NCBI GenBank assembly: GCA_910585355.1
Contig: CAJUDN010000022.1
Coordinates: 1-21,449, forward strand
Direction: 5' to 3'
DNA from: an uncultured Lachnospiraceae bacterium
GTDB taxonomy: Bacteria; Bacillota_A; Clostridia; Lachnospirales; Lachnospiraceae
DNA: 21,449 bases
Shown: positions 7,352 to 14,116 of the stretch, one piece after another
How positions within the stretch are numbered: the stretch's first letter is position 1
Layout: every line of letters starts with the position of its first letter
Notes under the pieces: generated by a model
Seen by the model: only the letters and a program-made list of their open reading frames with translations
Database searches by the model: none
What the model was told of the DNA's origin: nothing
Made by a program: the position numbers and the translations under genes

Positions 7352-8377
7352 CTAACCATGTAAAGCAGTAGGCGCATTAGATGGTTCTCTTAAATCCAGA
7401 AACCAGATACCCGATTTCGTTTTAAACTGCTCAAGATATGGTCTACCATTTGTTGCAAAAGTAAACGGAACCTTAAATTCTCCCCAGATACCAATCTGAT
7501 ATTTGGCATCTTCTTTACGGATATTTCTTGGATAATCTTTCCCCTGATAATCAATAACAGATGAAATATCATTATGTTCAGCTTTTGCTTCAATAATGCC
7601 AACAAGTTTTGTTCCTACAAACAGTGCATAATCTGCATAGCCTTTTTTACTGACAGTAGAATCTGTTGGCCATTCAGCAATCGCCATATTGCGTCCCTTC
7701 ACCGGTCTTACACCTTTTGCATAGCGAATTTCCTGCGTATTGGCTTCCCACCCCACCTGGCGTAACTGCTCGTCAATCATGTAGCGTGTTTCAGCCTCTG
7801 ACTTCTGACGCTGGTTCGCCATTTTATTAGCCTGTTTCAGACGAACTTTCTTATCTACCTGCTTAGCCTGTTCAGCAGAACTAATAGCCGCTTTTGTAAG
7901 TTCCTCTTCTTTTTCCTCTTCCTGAGCTTTGCTGAAAACAATAATCTTCCCTGTTTTCTTTTCCTCTTTTACAGGCATAACAAAATCCTGATGCTGGTAA
8001 TTCCAGTCACCATAAGTCTGCATAAACCATTCAGATAAACTGTATGCCATCTGCAAAAAAACAGGGCAGTCTGATACTTCTGCATAGTTTTCATGAACAG
8101 CCTTATTTCTCACCTTACGAAGCGCATGCAAAATATCAGATAAATCTCTTGTCAATAGTCCCTCAGAAGACAACACATTGATACGATTCACTGCAGAGTT
8201 ATCATAAGGCACAGGAATCTTATCGTATGTAAACATCAAATTTACGATTGTTTCGCCAATCATCCCAAGTTTCATCAAGCACGAGTTCGGATCTGTGTAA
8301 CAATACTGTTCTGCCAAATTACCGAAGTTCGCCAAAACCGGAAAATCTGTTTCTAAAAATTTGAAATTGGAAGCCAT
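7352..8377 (-). CDS. hsdR: HsdR, N-terminal nuclease part, ended by in-frame amber codon
   Basis: These 341 residues are the front of HsdR. Residues about 27-120 look like the DUF4145 domain (GMIGETIVNLMF, LHALRKVRNKAVHENY). A charged helix (about 155-195) follows, then the type I PD-(D/E)xK nuclease: Asp249 in GYADYALF, Glu263 and Lys265 in IIEAKAE, and a QxxxY-like Gln278/Tyr282. The frame is stopped by TAG at 7352-7354 between ALHG and ISPDGIMELLEKD. A Trp is expected there, so one G-to-A change (TGG to TAG) explains it. The start ATG at 8377 has AAGGGG about 12 bases upstream. The fragment keeps the cutting site but lacks the motor, so restriction is probably off unless the stop is read through or the two pieces assemble. 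A base-calling error must be excluded. Confidence 0.9.
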   Translation of the reverse strand: MASNFKFLETDFPVLANFGNLAEQYCYTDPNSCLMKLGMIGETIVNLMFTYDKIPVPYDNSAVNRINVLSSEGLLTRDLSDILHALRKVRNKAVHENYAEVSDCPVFLQMAYSLSEWFMQTYGDWNYQHQDFVMPVKEEKKTGKIIVFSKAQEEEKEEELTKAAISSAEQAKQVDKKVRLKQANKMANQRQKSEAETRYMIDEQLRQVGWEANTQEIRYAKGVRPVKGRNMAIAEWPTDSTVSKKGYADYALFVGTKLVGIIEAKAEHNDISSVIDYQGKDYPRNIRKEDAKYQIGIWGEFKVPFTFATNGRPYLEQFKTKSGIWFLDLREPSNAPTALHG

Positions 8378-8403
8378 TTACTACGTTCCCCTTCTTCTTA
8401 TCT

Positions 8404-8436
8404 TATGTTCTGTTAATAAAATATTATCGGAACATA
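8404..8436. promoter_or_regulatory. 33-bp imperfect palindrome before hsdR
   Basis: TATGTTCTGTTAATA (8404-8418) and TATTATCGGAACATA (8422-8436) pair in 13 of 15 positions around a 3-base loop. It fills much of the 69-base gap between the DUF262 gene and hsdR. It is not followed by a T run on the minus strand, so an operator or an RNA hairpin separating the two genes is more likely than a terminator. Confidence 0.45.
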
Positions 8437-8446
8437 CATGTGCAAA

Positions 8447-10258
8447 TTATAATCCTTCATAATATTCTTGAATAAGTTTTGCCATTAATTTTCTACGTTC
8501 CTGCAAGAATTCATCATAATTTTCCACAGTCATTTCAAAAATATTATTAGGGATACAATTTTCCTTCAGATTTTCAGTTAACATTTCTTTTGTTGAGAGA
8601 TTACCAAAAATAATACTTTTTGTTTCACATTGTTCTTTCACTTTTGCAAAATATACAGACGGGGCGCCATCACTAATAGCTTTATTTACTTGTGTATCCA
8701 AATAAATATAGTTTGCAATCTGGTTATATTTTGTCTTTGATGTTACACCATTCTTTTTCAAATATGATTTGGGAAAGATATGATGTACATCACCTGAAAT
8801 GGTTATCAAATCAGATATTTTCGTACCATTCATCATTAAGGAATTACAATTCTGATTTATTTGTGCCGCCAAAAATACGTTAAATGCAGGGCTATTGATT
8901 GATGAAGTTTCCATATACTGTGGCAATGTGATCGACCAGAAAGTTTCAGATAATGCAGATTCCTCAACTTCCGAAAGGAACTTCAAAAATCCTTTTTCAC
9001 TGATATTTCTCATATCTCTGTCCATCTGTGTTTCCGGTGAACCAATATATCTGGATGTCAGCGTTGTAAGTACAAACCATTTCTGGACATATCGCTTAAT
9101 CTGTGTATTCGGGATTTCCGGATCATCCAAAAGCATAAGGTACAGTGTATATGCAAAATCCAACGTCATTCTTGAATTAAGCAACTTACCGGATACAAAT
9201 CCCGCTCCTTTGATTGCCATAATAAACTGAGAAAAATTATATTTATTGATAAAGTTCATAATTCCTTCATCTAATTTCCTATAGGAATCTTCTACAATAT
9301 CATCACGAAATTCTTTCGTAATAAAATCTCTACCAGATAACAAGCTTACCAAATCAGCTAACTTCCCACGTCTGAATTGATGCATAAAAGATACTCTTAA
9401 CATATCACCATAATCCGGGTCATAAATATCATCATGGTCATTTGCCAGCCACTTGATTTGATCCGCATACTTAGAATTCTGAAACTCCTTATCATTCAAT
9501 AAATGAGAATAGAAATCCGGTTTTACAGCCAAATGGCAGAAATAATCCACTGTTTTTCTCATCATACTGCCGCTATGCACTAAATCCGCTGCCATCTTAG
9601 ACATAACAAAGTCAGACTGACTCAAAGGGGTGCCTTTTGAGTTAATACGAATAAATATTTCGGTTACCTCATCAATATCCAACGTTGCATCCAATTCTAT
9701 TACACCTATTTGACGGTTTGCAATACCTTTTAGTTCTGTAATTGCTTTATTTACCACATTTAGTTTAACACCTTCATTAACTTCACAATAAACAATCGTA
9801 AATTCAAACGGATCAAACTCCGGCTCAAAAACAACAGAAATATCTGGAATCCATTTTTTATCTTTCAAATGCGAAGCATCCTGTACAGCAAATCTTTTTG
9901 TTTCATCTTCAACCAAAGGATTGAATGCTATTTTGATGCGTTCTTTATTAAAGTCATCATCCAGAACTTCTTTTCCTGATATAGCAGCCATTAAAGCTGT
10001 TACACGCTGCTGCCCATCAATCAACACTTTCTTGCCATTGGCTTTTCCACCATCTTTCGTTTTTACATCTGGATTCTTCCAAGTAATAATATAACCTGTA
10101 GGATATCCATTATATAAAGAATCTATCAAATCCCTAACCTGGCTTCGTTTCCATACAAATGGACGCTGAATTTCAGGTATAACAAAGTCTTCTGCGTCAA
10201 TCAGTCCTAAAACCGCACGAACTGAATATTGCATCAACGTGAATTTTTCTCCCGTCAT
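8447..10258 (-). CDS. DUF262/HNH (GmrSD-like) protein in the hsd operon
   Basis: The start is taken at 10258 because AGAGGT lies 7-8 bases upstream (10265-10270) and an upstream reading frame ends at 10281-10283. A longer frame from 10306 would overlap that frame. The product is 603 residues. The N-terminal DUF262 domain (ParB/Srx-like fold) shows IPEIQRPFVWKRSQ (about 27-40) and the nucleotide-binding DGQQR (81-85). Further on is EIFIRINSKGTPLSQSDFVM, another hallmark. The C-terminal DUF1524-like part has an HNH-type nuclease motif DVHHIFPKSYL (about 490-500) with a downstream Asn in YNQIANYIYLD. The family includes GmrSD and related modified-DNA or phage-defence nucleases that need a nucleotide. 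It is 69 bases before hsdR on the same strand and probably co-transcribed, so an extra defence layer linked to the type I system is the best guess. Its target is unknown. Confidence 0.85.
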   Translation of the reverse strand: MTGEKFTLMQYSVRAVLGLIDAEDFVIPEIQRPFVWKRSQVRDLIDSLYNGYPTGYIITWKNPDVKTKDGGKANGKKVLIDGQQRVTALMAAISGKEVLDDDFNKERIKIAFNPLVEDETKRFAVQDASHLKDKKWIPDISVVFEPEFDPFEFTIVYCEVNEGVKLNVVNKAITELKGIANRQIGVIELDATLDIDEVTEIFIRINSKGTPLSQSDFVMSKMAADLVHSGSMMRKTVDYFCHLAVKPDFYSHLLNDKEFQNSKYADQIKWLANDHDDIYDPDYGDMLRVSFMHQFRRGKLADLVSLLSGRDFITKEFRDDIVEDSYRKLDEGIMNFINKYNFSQFIMAIKGAGFVSGKLLNSRMTLDFAYTLYLMLLDDPEIPNTQIKRYVQKWFVLTTLTSRYIGSPETQMDRDMRNISEKGFLKFLSEVEESALSETFWSITLPQYMETSSINSPAFNVFLAAQINQNCNSLMMNGTKISDLITISGDVHHIFPKSYLKKNGVTSKTKYNQIANYIYLDTQVNKAISDGAPSVYFAKVKEQCETKSIIFGNLSTKEMLTENLKENCIPNNIFEMTVENYDEFLQERRKLMAKLIQEYYEGL

Positions 10259-10280
10259 AATTGTACCTCTTATCTTTCCA

Positions 10281-10465
10281 TCAACATTTCCCATATTTCT
10301 TTCCATCTGCTCTGCGAATATATCCCTTTTTCTTTAAAGAATCCATTATTCGCTTTATGGCACTGATGGACTTTCCAGTTTCTGTTACAAGCTCTTTTTG
10401 TTTAACTGACGGATTTTTGTAAATCAATTCCGACACCACTAATTCCTCTAAAGTTCCAAAATATC
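10281..10465 (-). pseudogene. Winged-helix C-terminal remnant
   Basis: The minus strand reads FGTLEELVVSELIYKNPSVK then QKELVTETGKSISAIKRIMD and SLKKKGYIRRADGKKYGK, ending in TGA at 10281-10283. This is a winged helix of the kind that closes AlbA_2/COG2865-type ATP-binding regulators (helix, recognition helix with S.SAIKR.M, wing with GYI.R.DGK). An in-frame TGA (at about 10467) and no start or ribosome site mark it as a tail fragment rather than a gene. It ends 22 bases before the DUF262 start, so the intact gene may once have headed that operon. Confidence 0.55.
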
Positions 10466-10492
10466 AAACTGACACTTTGTTATGTCCTGTCC

Positions 10493-10516
10493 CTGCCAGA
10501 AAAATAGCGCTGGCAG
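10493..10516. repeat. Inverted repeat CTGCCAG/CTGGCAG
   Basis: A perfect 7-base inverted repeat with a 10-base loop lies in the gap between the VWA gene and the winged-helix remnant. Neither strand has a T tract after it, so it is not a clear terminator. It could still be the 3' structure of the VWA transcript. Confidence 0.3.
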
Positions 10517-10594
10517 AACACTACGCCGTACCCGGCATTCAGGTACATCTTTCCAAACTGACACAGACGGTCCGCAAGGATTCACAAAATCCAA

Positions 10595-11239
10595 TTACCC
10601 CTTTCCGCCTCGCTTCTTATAATCTGCATCAATCTTCTTTTTCCAGTCAGCAGACAACGGCGCTGCACACGCTCTTACACTGGTAATTGCCTCACTGATA
10701 ACCTCATAGTTGAGAGCAGTTCCAACCTCATCGCAATGATAGTCGGCAACCATTGATTCATCGATGCCAAATCTTCCGGCCTCCGCCGCTGCGTCAATGT
10801 TTGCGCCAAGAAAAAGAAACTCCCAGCCATAACGCTTTTTCTGACGCTTAATCATGTGACGAATCTTATCATAGGTATAACGGCGGCTGGCATTTTCCAT
10901 ACCGTCAGTAGTGATGATAAAGAGTGTCTTCTCCGGCACATCTTCTTTTCGGACATACTTGTGTACATTCCCGATATGGCGGATTGCGCCGCCAACGGCA
11001 TCCAGAAGCGCCGTGCAACCACGTACAAAATATTCCTTATCAGTAAGGTTCGGCACATCTGCAATGGCAACACGGTCATGAATAACCTCTGTTTCGTTGT
11101 CAAACAGCACCGTGGATACGACAACATCCCCCGGCTCTTTCCGCTGCTTTTCCAGCATAGAGTTAAAACCTCCGATAGTGTCCTTTTCCAGTCCCGACAT
11201 GGAACCACTGCGGTCTAAGATAAATACAAGTTCAGTCAT
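10595..11239 (-). CDS. VWA domain protein (TerY-like)
   Basis: The 214-residue protein is nearly all one von Willebrand factor A domain and has no signal peptide or membrane segment, so it should be cytosolic. The metal-ion-dependent adhesion site is complete: DxSxS at Asp9, Ser11 and Ser13 (LDRSGSMSG), Thr76 (GCTALLDA) and Asp112 (TTDGMEN). The compact layout and the GTALNYEVISEAI segment near the end resemble the intracellular VWA proteins grouped with TerY, which act as metal-dependent scaffolds for partner proteins. A ribosome site AGGAGG lies about 8 bases before the ATG. It follows the macro-domain gene by 77 bases on the same strand and has its own candidate promoter in that gap. The biochemical role is unknown; a partnership with the macro-domain protein is inferred from position only. 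Confidence 0.85.
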   Translation of the reverse strand: MTELVFILDRSGSMSGLEKDTIGGFNSMLEKQRKEPGDVVVSTVLFDNETEVIHDRVAIADVPNLTDKEYFVRGCTALLDAVGGAIRHIGNVHKYVRKEDVPEKTLFIITTDGMENASRRYTYDKIRHMIKRQKKRYGWEFLFLGANIDAAAEAGRFGIDESMVADYHCDEVGTALNYEVISEAITSVRACAAPLSADWKKKIDADYKKRGGKG

Positions 11240-11268
11240 TTTGAAATCCTCCTGTTTTTTGTGATTTC

Positions 11269-11312
11269 ATTATAGGTCAAACAGGAGAATGAATGGTCGC
11301 ATGGTATGCGAC
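11269..11312 (-). promoter_or_regulatory. Candidate VWA promoter with palindromic operator
   Basis: A perfect TATAAT (11269-11274) lies 30 bases before the VWA ATG, without a good -35 box. In place of the -35 box is a perfect palindrome GTCGCAT-N3-ATGCGAC (11296-11302 and 11306-11312), extended by AAT/ATT with one bulged base. Its centre is about 42 bases upstream of the expected transcription start, the usual place for an activator site. On the plus strand the same palindrome is followed by ATTTTT, so it could double as a weak terminator for rightward transcription. Confidence 0.45.
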
Positions 11313-11316
11313 ATTT

Positions 11317-12387
11317 TTACGCGCCGATAAGCGGCTGGTCAAAAGCAAACAGAACCTCATTCAATTCAAAAACATTGTAGTTTTTGTTCACAAGGAAGTA
11401 CTCCACAATCACATCAAACTTGCTGCTGTGGGAAAGGGCAAACCCCGCCCGACCAATAAAGTCCTTTGTTTCATTAACATCCAGCTCCAATGCAAAGGCA
11501 AAAGCCAGTGCCGTTGTCTTGGACGGCTTATAATCCATATTATTTCGGATTTTCGAGAACAGTTTTCTATCCACATTAGCCTTTTTATAGATTTCAGAGT
11601 CTTTCTTTCCGGTGCGGTCGATAAGCTGCAGGAGCGTTTCAGAAAAACCTGCATCCAGATCTTTTAATAACTGTCCCCAACCGTCAGAATCCATGACCAC
11701 TGCCGCCCCAACAGACATATCAAGGCGCTCTTCCAATGCCTTAGACGGACAAATATCCTCATGGATTCGCCTGCGGTCTTTCAGCGATTCGCCTATCCGC
11801 CTTACTTCAAGCCCAGAACCATGCACGCTTTCCGTTCCATATTCGTCAAGCGTTTTGCTGCAAATATAATTTTCGTCAATGTAGCTGCTAACGGATTTGA
11901 ACAGTTTCTCCGACAGTGCAAAGGCCTCTTTTCCAAACACAACCAGATAAATCTGCATTTCATTTCCCAAAAGGAAACTGCTGATTTCACGGACAGCTAT
12001 CTGCAGAGCGAGAGATTTCGGAAATCCATTATTGCCTGTGGCTATCAAAGGAAATGCGATGGACTCGCATTTATGCTCTTTAGCCAAAGCCAGGGACTTC
12101 CTGTAACACGAAGCTAGAATCTGTTCCTCTCCGTGATTACCGTCCTTCCAAATAGGGCCTACGGTATGAATAACATACTTAGCATCCAACCCGAAACCCG
12201 GCGTAATAACTGCATCACCGAAATTAATGCAACCGATTTTTTTCCTGGCCCCAAGCAGCTCATGTCCGGCTTTTTTATGTATTCCGCCGTCAACGCCAGT
12301 GCCGATAACAGGGTTCGGATTTGCAGTATTTACCACTGCATCCACCTGCATGTTTACAATATCATTTCGTACTATTTCAAAAGGCAT
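11317..12387 (-). CDS. Macro-domain protein with helix-turn-helix-like tail
   Basis: The start is placed at 12387 because AAGGAGG lies 7 bases upstream; the frame is open 30 codons further but without a ribosome site. The product is 356 residues. Residues 1-165 form a macro domain, which binds ADP-ribose and often removes it from proteins or deacetylates O-acetyl-ADP-ribose. Key segments are NTANPNPVIGTGVDGGIHKK (20-39), GDAVITPGFGL (57-67), HTVGPIW (74-80) and FPLIATGNNGFP (112-123). A poorly conserved linker follows, then a helical tail of about 100 residues (255-356) with KKANVDRKLFSKIR, PSKTTALAFAFAL, GRAGFALSHSSKFDVIVEYF and NEVLFAFDQPL. I recall this tail attached to several unrelated Firmicutes proteins; its first half looks like an XRE-type helix-turn-helix. 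The VWA gene follows on the same strand. Confidence 0.85.
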   Translation of the reverse strand: MPFEIVRNDIVNMQVDAVVNTANPNPVIGTGVDGGIHKKAGHELLGARKKIGCINFGDAVITPGFGLDAKYVIHTVGPIWKDGNHGEEQILASCYRKSLALAKEHKCESIAFPLIATGNNGFPKSLALQIAVREISSFLLGNEMQIYLVVFGKEAFALSEKLFKSVSSYIDENYICSKTLDEYGTESVHGSGLEVRRIGESLKDRRRIHEDICPSKALEERLDMSVGAAVVMDSDGWGQLLKDLDAGFSETLLQLIDRTGKKDSEIYKKANVDRKLFSKIRNNMDYKPSKTTALAFAFALELDVNETKDFIGRAGFALSHSSKFDVIVEYFLVNKNYNVFELNEVLFAFDQPLIGA

Positions 12388-12792
12388 AGACAACCTCCTT
12401 ATTAAAAACGGGTCGGTTACTCCTTCAAACACTCCCCCATCCCTGCCAGTTCTATATATTCCTTTAACTTTCTCCACAGCAATTTCTTATCAACCGGCTT
12501 CAGATTTTATTCAGAAACCATTGTCAGGGACAAACTGCGACTAAGTACAAATTCTACAACCTCTTCAATCTTACCTGCACAAAGGAATAGCATCGACGCT
12601 TCAAAATTGTGTCAACAGTATTAACACTTTTTCGTTGTCCTTATAAAGCCCATAAAACTAATATGTTCTTTAAAGTCCGCGGTGATTGAGGCCTTTTAGA
12701 ACAGGATAATTAGCCGCAAAGAAATCAGCAGGTTTCTGCACATTCTGCACCATCGGTATAATAACGATACTATCAGAACAATGTATGACGAA
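12388..12792. other. Gene-free stretch with possible decayed coding
   Basis: About 400 bases precede the macro-domain gene. The minus strand has short open stretches such as NLKPVDKKLLWRKLKEYIEL and MLFLCAGKIEEVVEFVLSRS separated by stops; I do not recognise them. TTGACA at about 12610-12615 (minus) lacks a good -10 box at the right distance (TGCTAT after 17). A TATATA at about 12451 with TTGCTG 18 bases upstream is another weak promoter candidate for the macro-domain gene. Nothing firmer is visible. Confidence 0.35.
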
Positions 12793-12976
12793 TTAGCAGA
12801 ACAATATCTGACTAAAAATACATCTCATACCGTCGGAACCACAGGCAGGATCAAGTAAGATACCCCTCTTTGGTTCTATAATATTTACAATCATTTTTAC
12901 CAGTGAAAACCAATGGGTTAATTTACTGTTTTCCTTTTTCTTTTCTCTGTAAAGCAGCACAATAAAGGCAGCAACA
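12793..12976 (-). pseudogene. N6-adenine methylase (HsdM-like) remnant
   Basis: The minus strand is open through LTHWFSLVKMIVNIIEPKRG then ILLDPACGSDGM, stopping at TAA (12793-12795). It resembles the cofactor-binding region of type I or BREX-like N6-methylases, where a helix (VxxMVxIIEPxxG) precedes the DPACGSGGM motif I. The second Gly of the motif is Asp here. There is no start, no NPP(Y/F) motif and no ribosome site. It is a different sequence from the intact hsdM (NDPACGTFGFM), so it records a second, lost methylase. Confidence 0.55.
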
Positions 12977-13561
12977 TTATTTGTTTTCTCTTACTACCCG
13001 ACATGGATTTCCATAAGCTATGACATTATCAGGAATATTCTTTGTAACAACGCTTCCCGCTCCAATAACAACATTATTTCCGATTGTAACTCCTGGCATA
13101 ATAATAGCTCCACCGCCAATCCATACATTGTTGCCTATGATAACCGGTGCTGTTTGTGTTTTACAAAACTCAAATGAGCCATCTGCTCTAGGTTCCCCAA
13201 AACGTTCGATCGCATTTGTTGGATGAACTGCTGTATATATTTGTACATTTGGCGCAATTAAAGCATTATCCCCTATTCGAATCATATTATCGTCTAAAAA
13301 AGTACAATTCCAATTTACTTCGCAGTTATTTCCGAAATAAATATTATTACCATAATCCACATAAAAAGGGGCTGTTATCCATAAATTTTTTCCCTTACCA
13401 CCTAGAAGTTCACTTAAAATTCTTTCTTTTTTTTCGGCATCAGCGGAATTAGTCTGATTATAATCTCTTGTTAAATCTTTAGCCTTATGCCATTGTGTTA
13501 ATAGTTCAATATCTCCACAATCGTAAAGTTCTCCTGCCAACATTTTTTCTCTTTCCGTCAT
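12977..13561 (-). CDS. maa: Sugar O-acetyltransferase (maltose acetyltransferase family)
   Basis: The start at 13561 is chosen because GGAGG lies 6 bases upstream; an ATG four codons earlier would put this site inside the gene. The 194-residue protein transfers acetyl from acetyl-CoA to a sugar hydroxyl. Residues about 4-58 are the Mac domain typical of maltose/galactoside acetyltransferases (MLAGELYDCGDIELL). After it comes a left-handed beta helix of hexapeptide repeats (IRIGDNALIAPNV, VIIGNNVWIGGGAIIMPGVT, IGNNVVIGAGSVVTKNIP). The catalytic His is His113 in YTAVHP. The C-terminus AYGNPCRVVRE is the family ending. Length is normal (about 185-200). It follows the DUF3788 gene by 25 bases and is probably in the same transcript. 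The natural substrate is not shown by the sequence. Confidence 0.9.
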   Translation of the reverse strand: MTEREKMLAGELYDCGDIELLTQWHKAKDLTRDYNQTNSADAEKKERILSELLGGKGKNLWITAPFYVDYGNNIYFGNNCEVNWNCTFLDDNMIRIGDNALIAPNVQIYTAVHPTNAIERFGEPRADGSFEFCKTQTAPVIIGNNVWIGGGAIIMPGVTIGNNVVIGAGSVVTKNIPDNVIAYGNPCRVVRENK

Positions 13562-13586
13562 AATTACCTCCATAACCCGGAAACTG

Positions 13587-14000
13587 CTATTTCCGGTTCG
13601 GTTTTCTTTTGATAGCCAATAATCTCATATAATCATCAAAATCAGCCGTATTCGTTGGCTCAAACATAACCCATTTTCCGTCACGGTATGTTTTTGCCTC
13701 ATCATATTGCCTGCAGACAGCGCCAGAAAGAGTACTCCTTATAGTTTCAAATTTTGCTCTCTCATCTTTCCCAAAAATAATCATAAAACCAACACAGTTG
13801 CTTTTTGCGTATAAACTACAAAGGGTTTTTCCCCCTCTGCGGTACTTGTACTCGTAAGTCCAGTTCTTACCGCCAGTATTCCATAGCTGTTCCATATCGT
13901 ATTTTTCATCAATAGCCGAACATAGCGCCTGCCAAACTTCATATAAGGATGGTCCAAGTAATTCTGTCATAATTAGTTGGGACGGTATATTTTTAAGCAT
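13587..14000 (-). CDS. DUF3788 family protein
   Basis: The 137-residue protein starts with GAGGAG 5 bases before the ATG. It matches the DUF3788 pattern: an N-terminal helix after a short lead (LGPSLYEVWQALCSAI), a W.YEYKYRRGGKTLCSLYAK strand pair, VGFMIIFGKDERAKFE, and a final DGKWVMFEP..TADFDDYMRLL helix. This family is related in fold to YjbR/DUF1801-type small proteins whose biochemical role is unknown. It is soluble, with no signal peptide. It lies 25 bases before the acetyltransferase on the same strand, so the two are probably co-transcribed. No catalytic residues can be named. Confidence 0.8.
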   Translation of the reverse strand: MLKNIPSQLIMTELLGPSLYEVWQALCSAIDEKYDMEQLWNTGGKNWTYEYKYRRGGKTLCSLYAKSNCVGFMIIFGKDERAKFETIRSTLSGAVCRQYDEAKTYRDGKWVMFEPTNTADFDDYMRLLAIKRKPNRK

Positions 14001-14116
14001 AATATCTCCTCTTCAATTTCGATAGTGTTTTGATAATTTTTAAGGGAAGCATATTCCCGCAAGACATTATGAACCCTGACAAGAGAAAAATGGGGAAAAC
14101 AATTTCCAGACACACT

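Noticed and set aside
10259..10306. Longer start for the DUF262 gene at 10306
   Set aside because: These codons coincide with the end of the winged-helix frame in another phase. The ATG at 10258 has a proper AGAGGT site and conserved DUF262 sequence begins right after it.
10477..10686. 69-codon plus-strand frame (MLCPVPARKIALAEHY...)
   Set aside because: Its second half overlaps the VWA gene antisense and it has no convincing ribosome site. Treated as non-coding.
12388..12477. 30 extra N-terminal codons of the macro protein
   Set aside because: The ATG at 12387 has AAGGAGG at ideal spacing and begins the usual macro-domain sequence; the upstream start has none.
14044..14058. GGGAA/TTCCC hairpin after the helicase gene as terminator
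   Set aside because: Only five pairs and the following minus-strand sequence (TTAAAAATTATC) lacks a T run; it is too weak to call.
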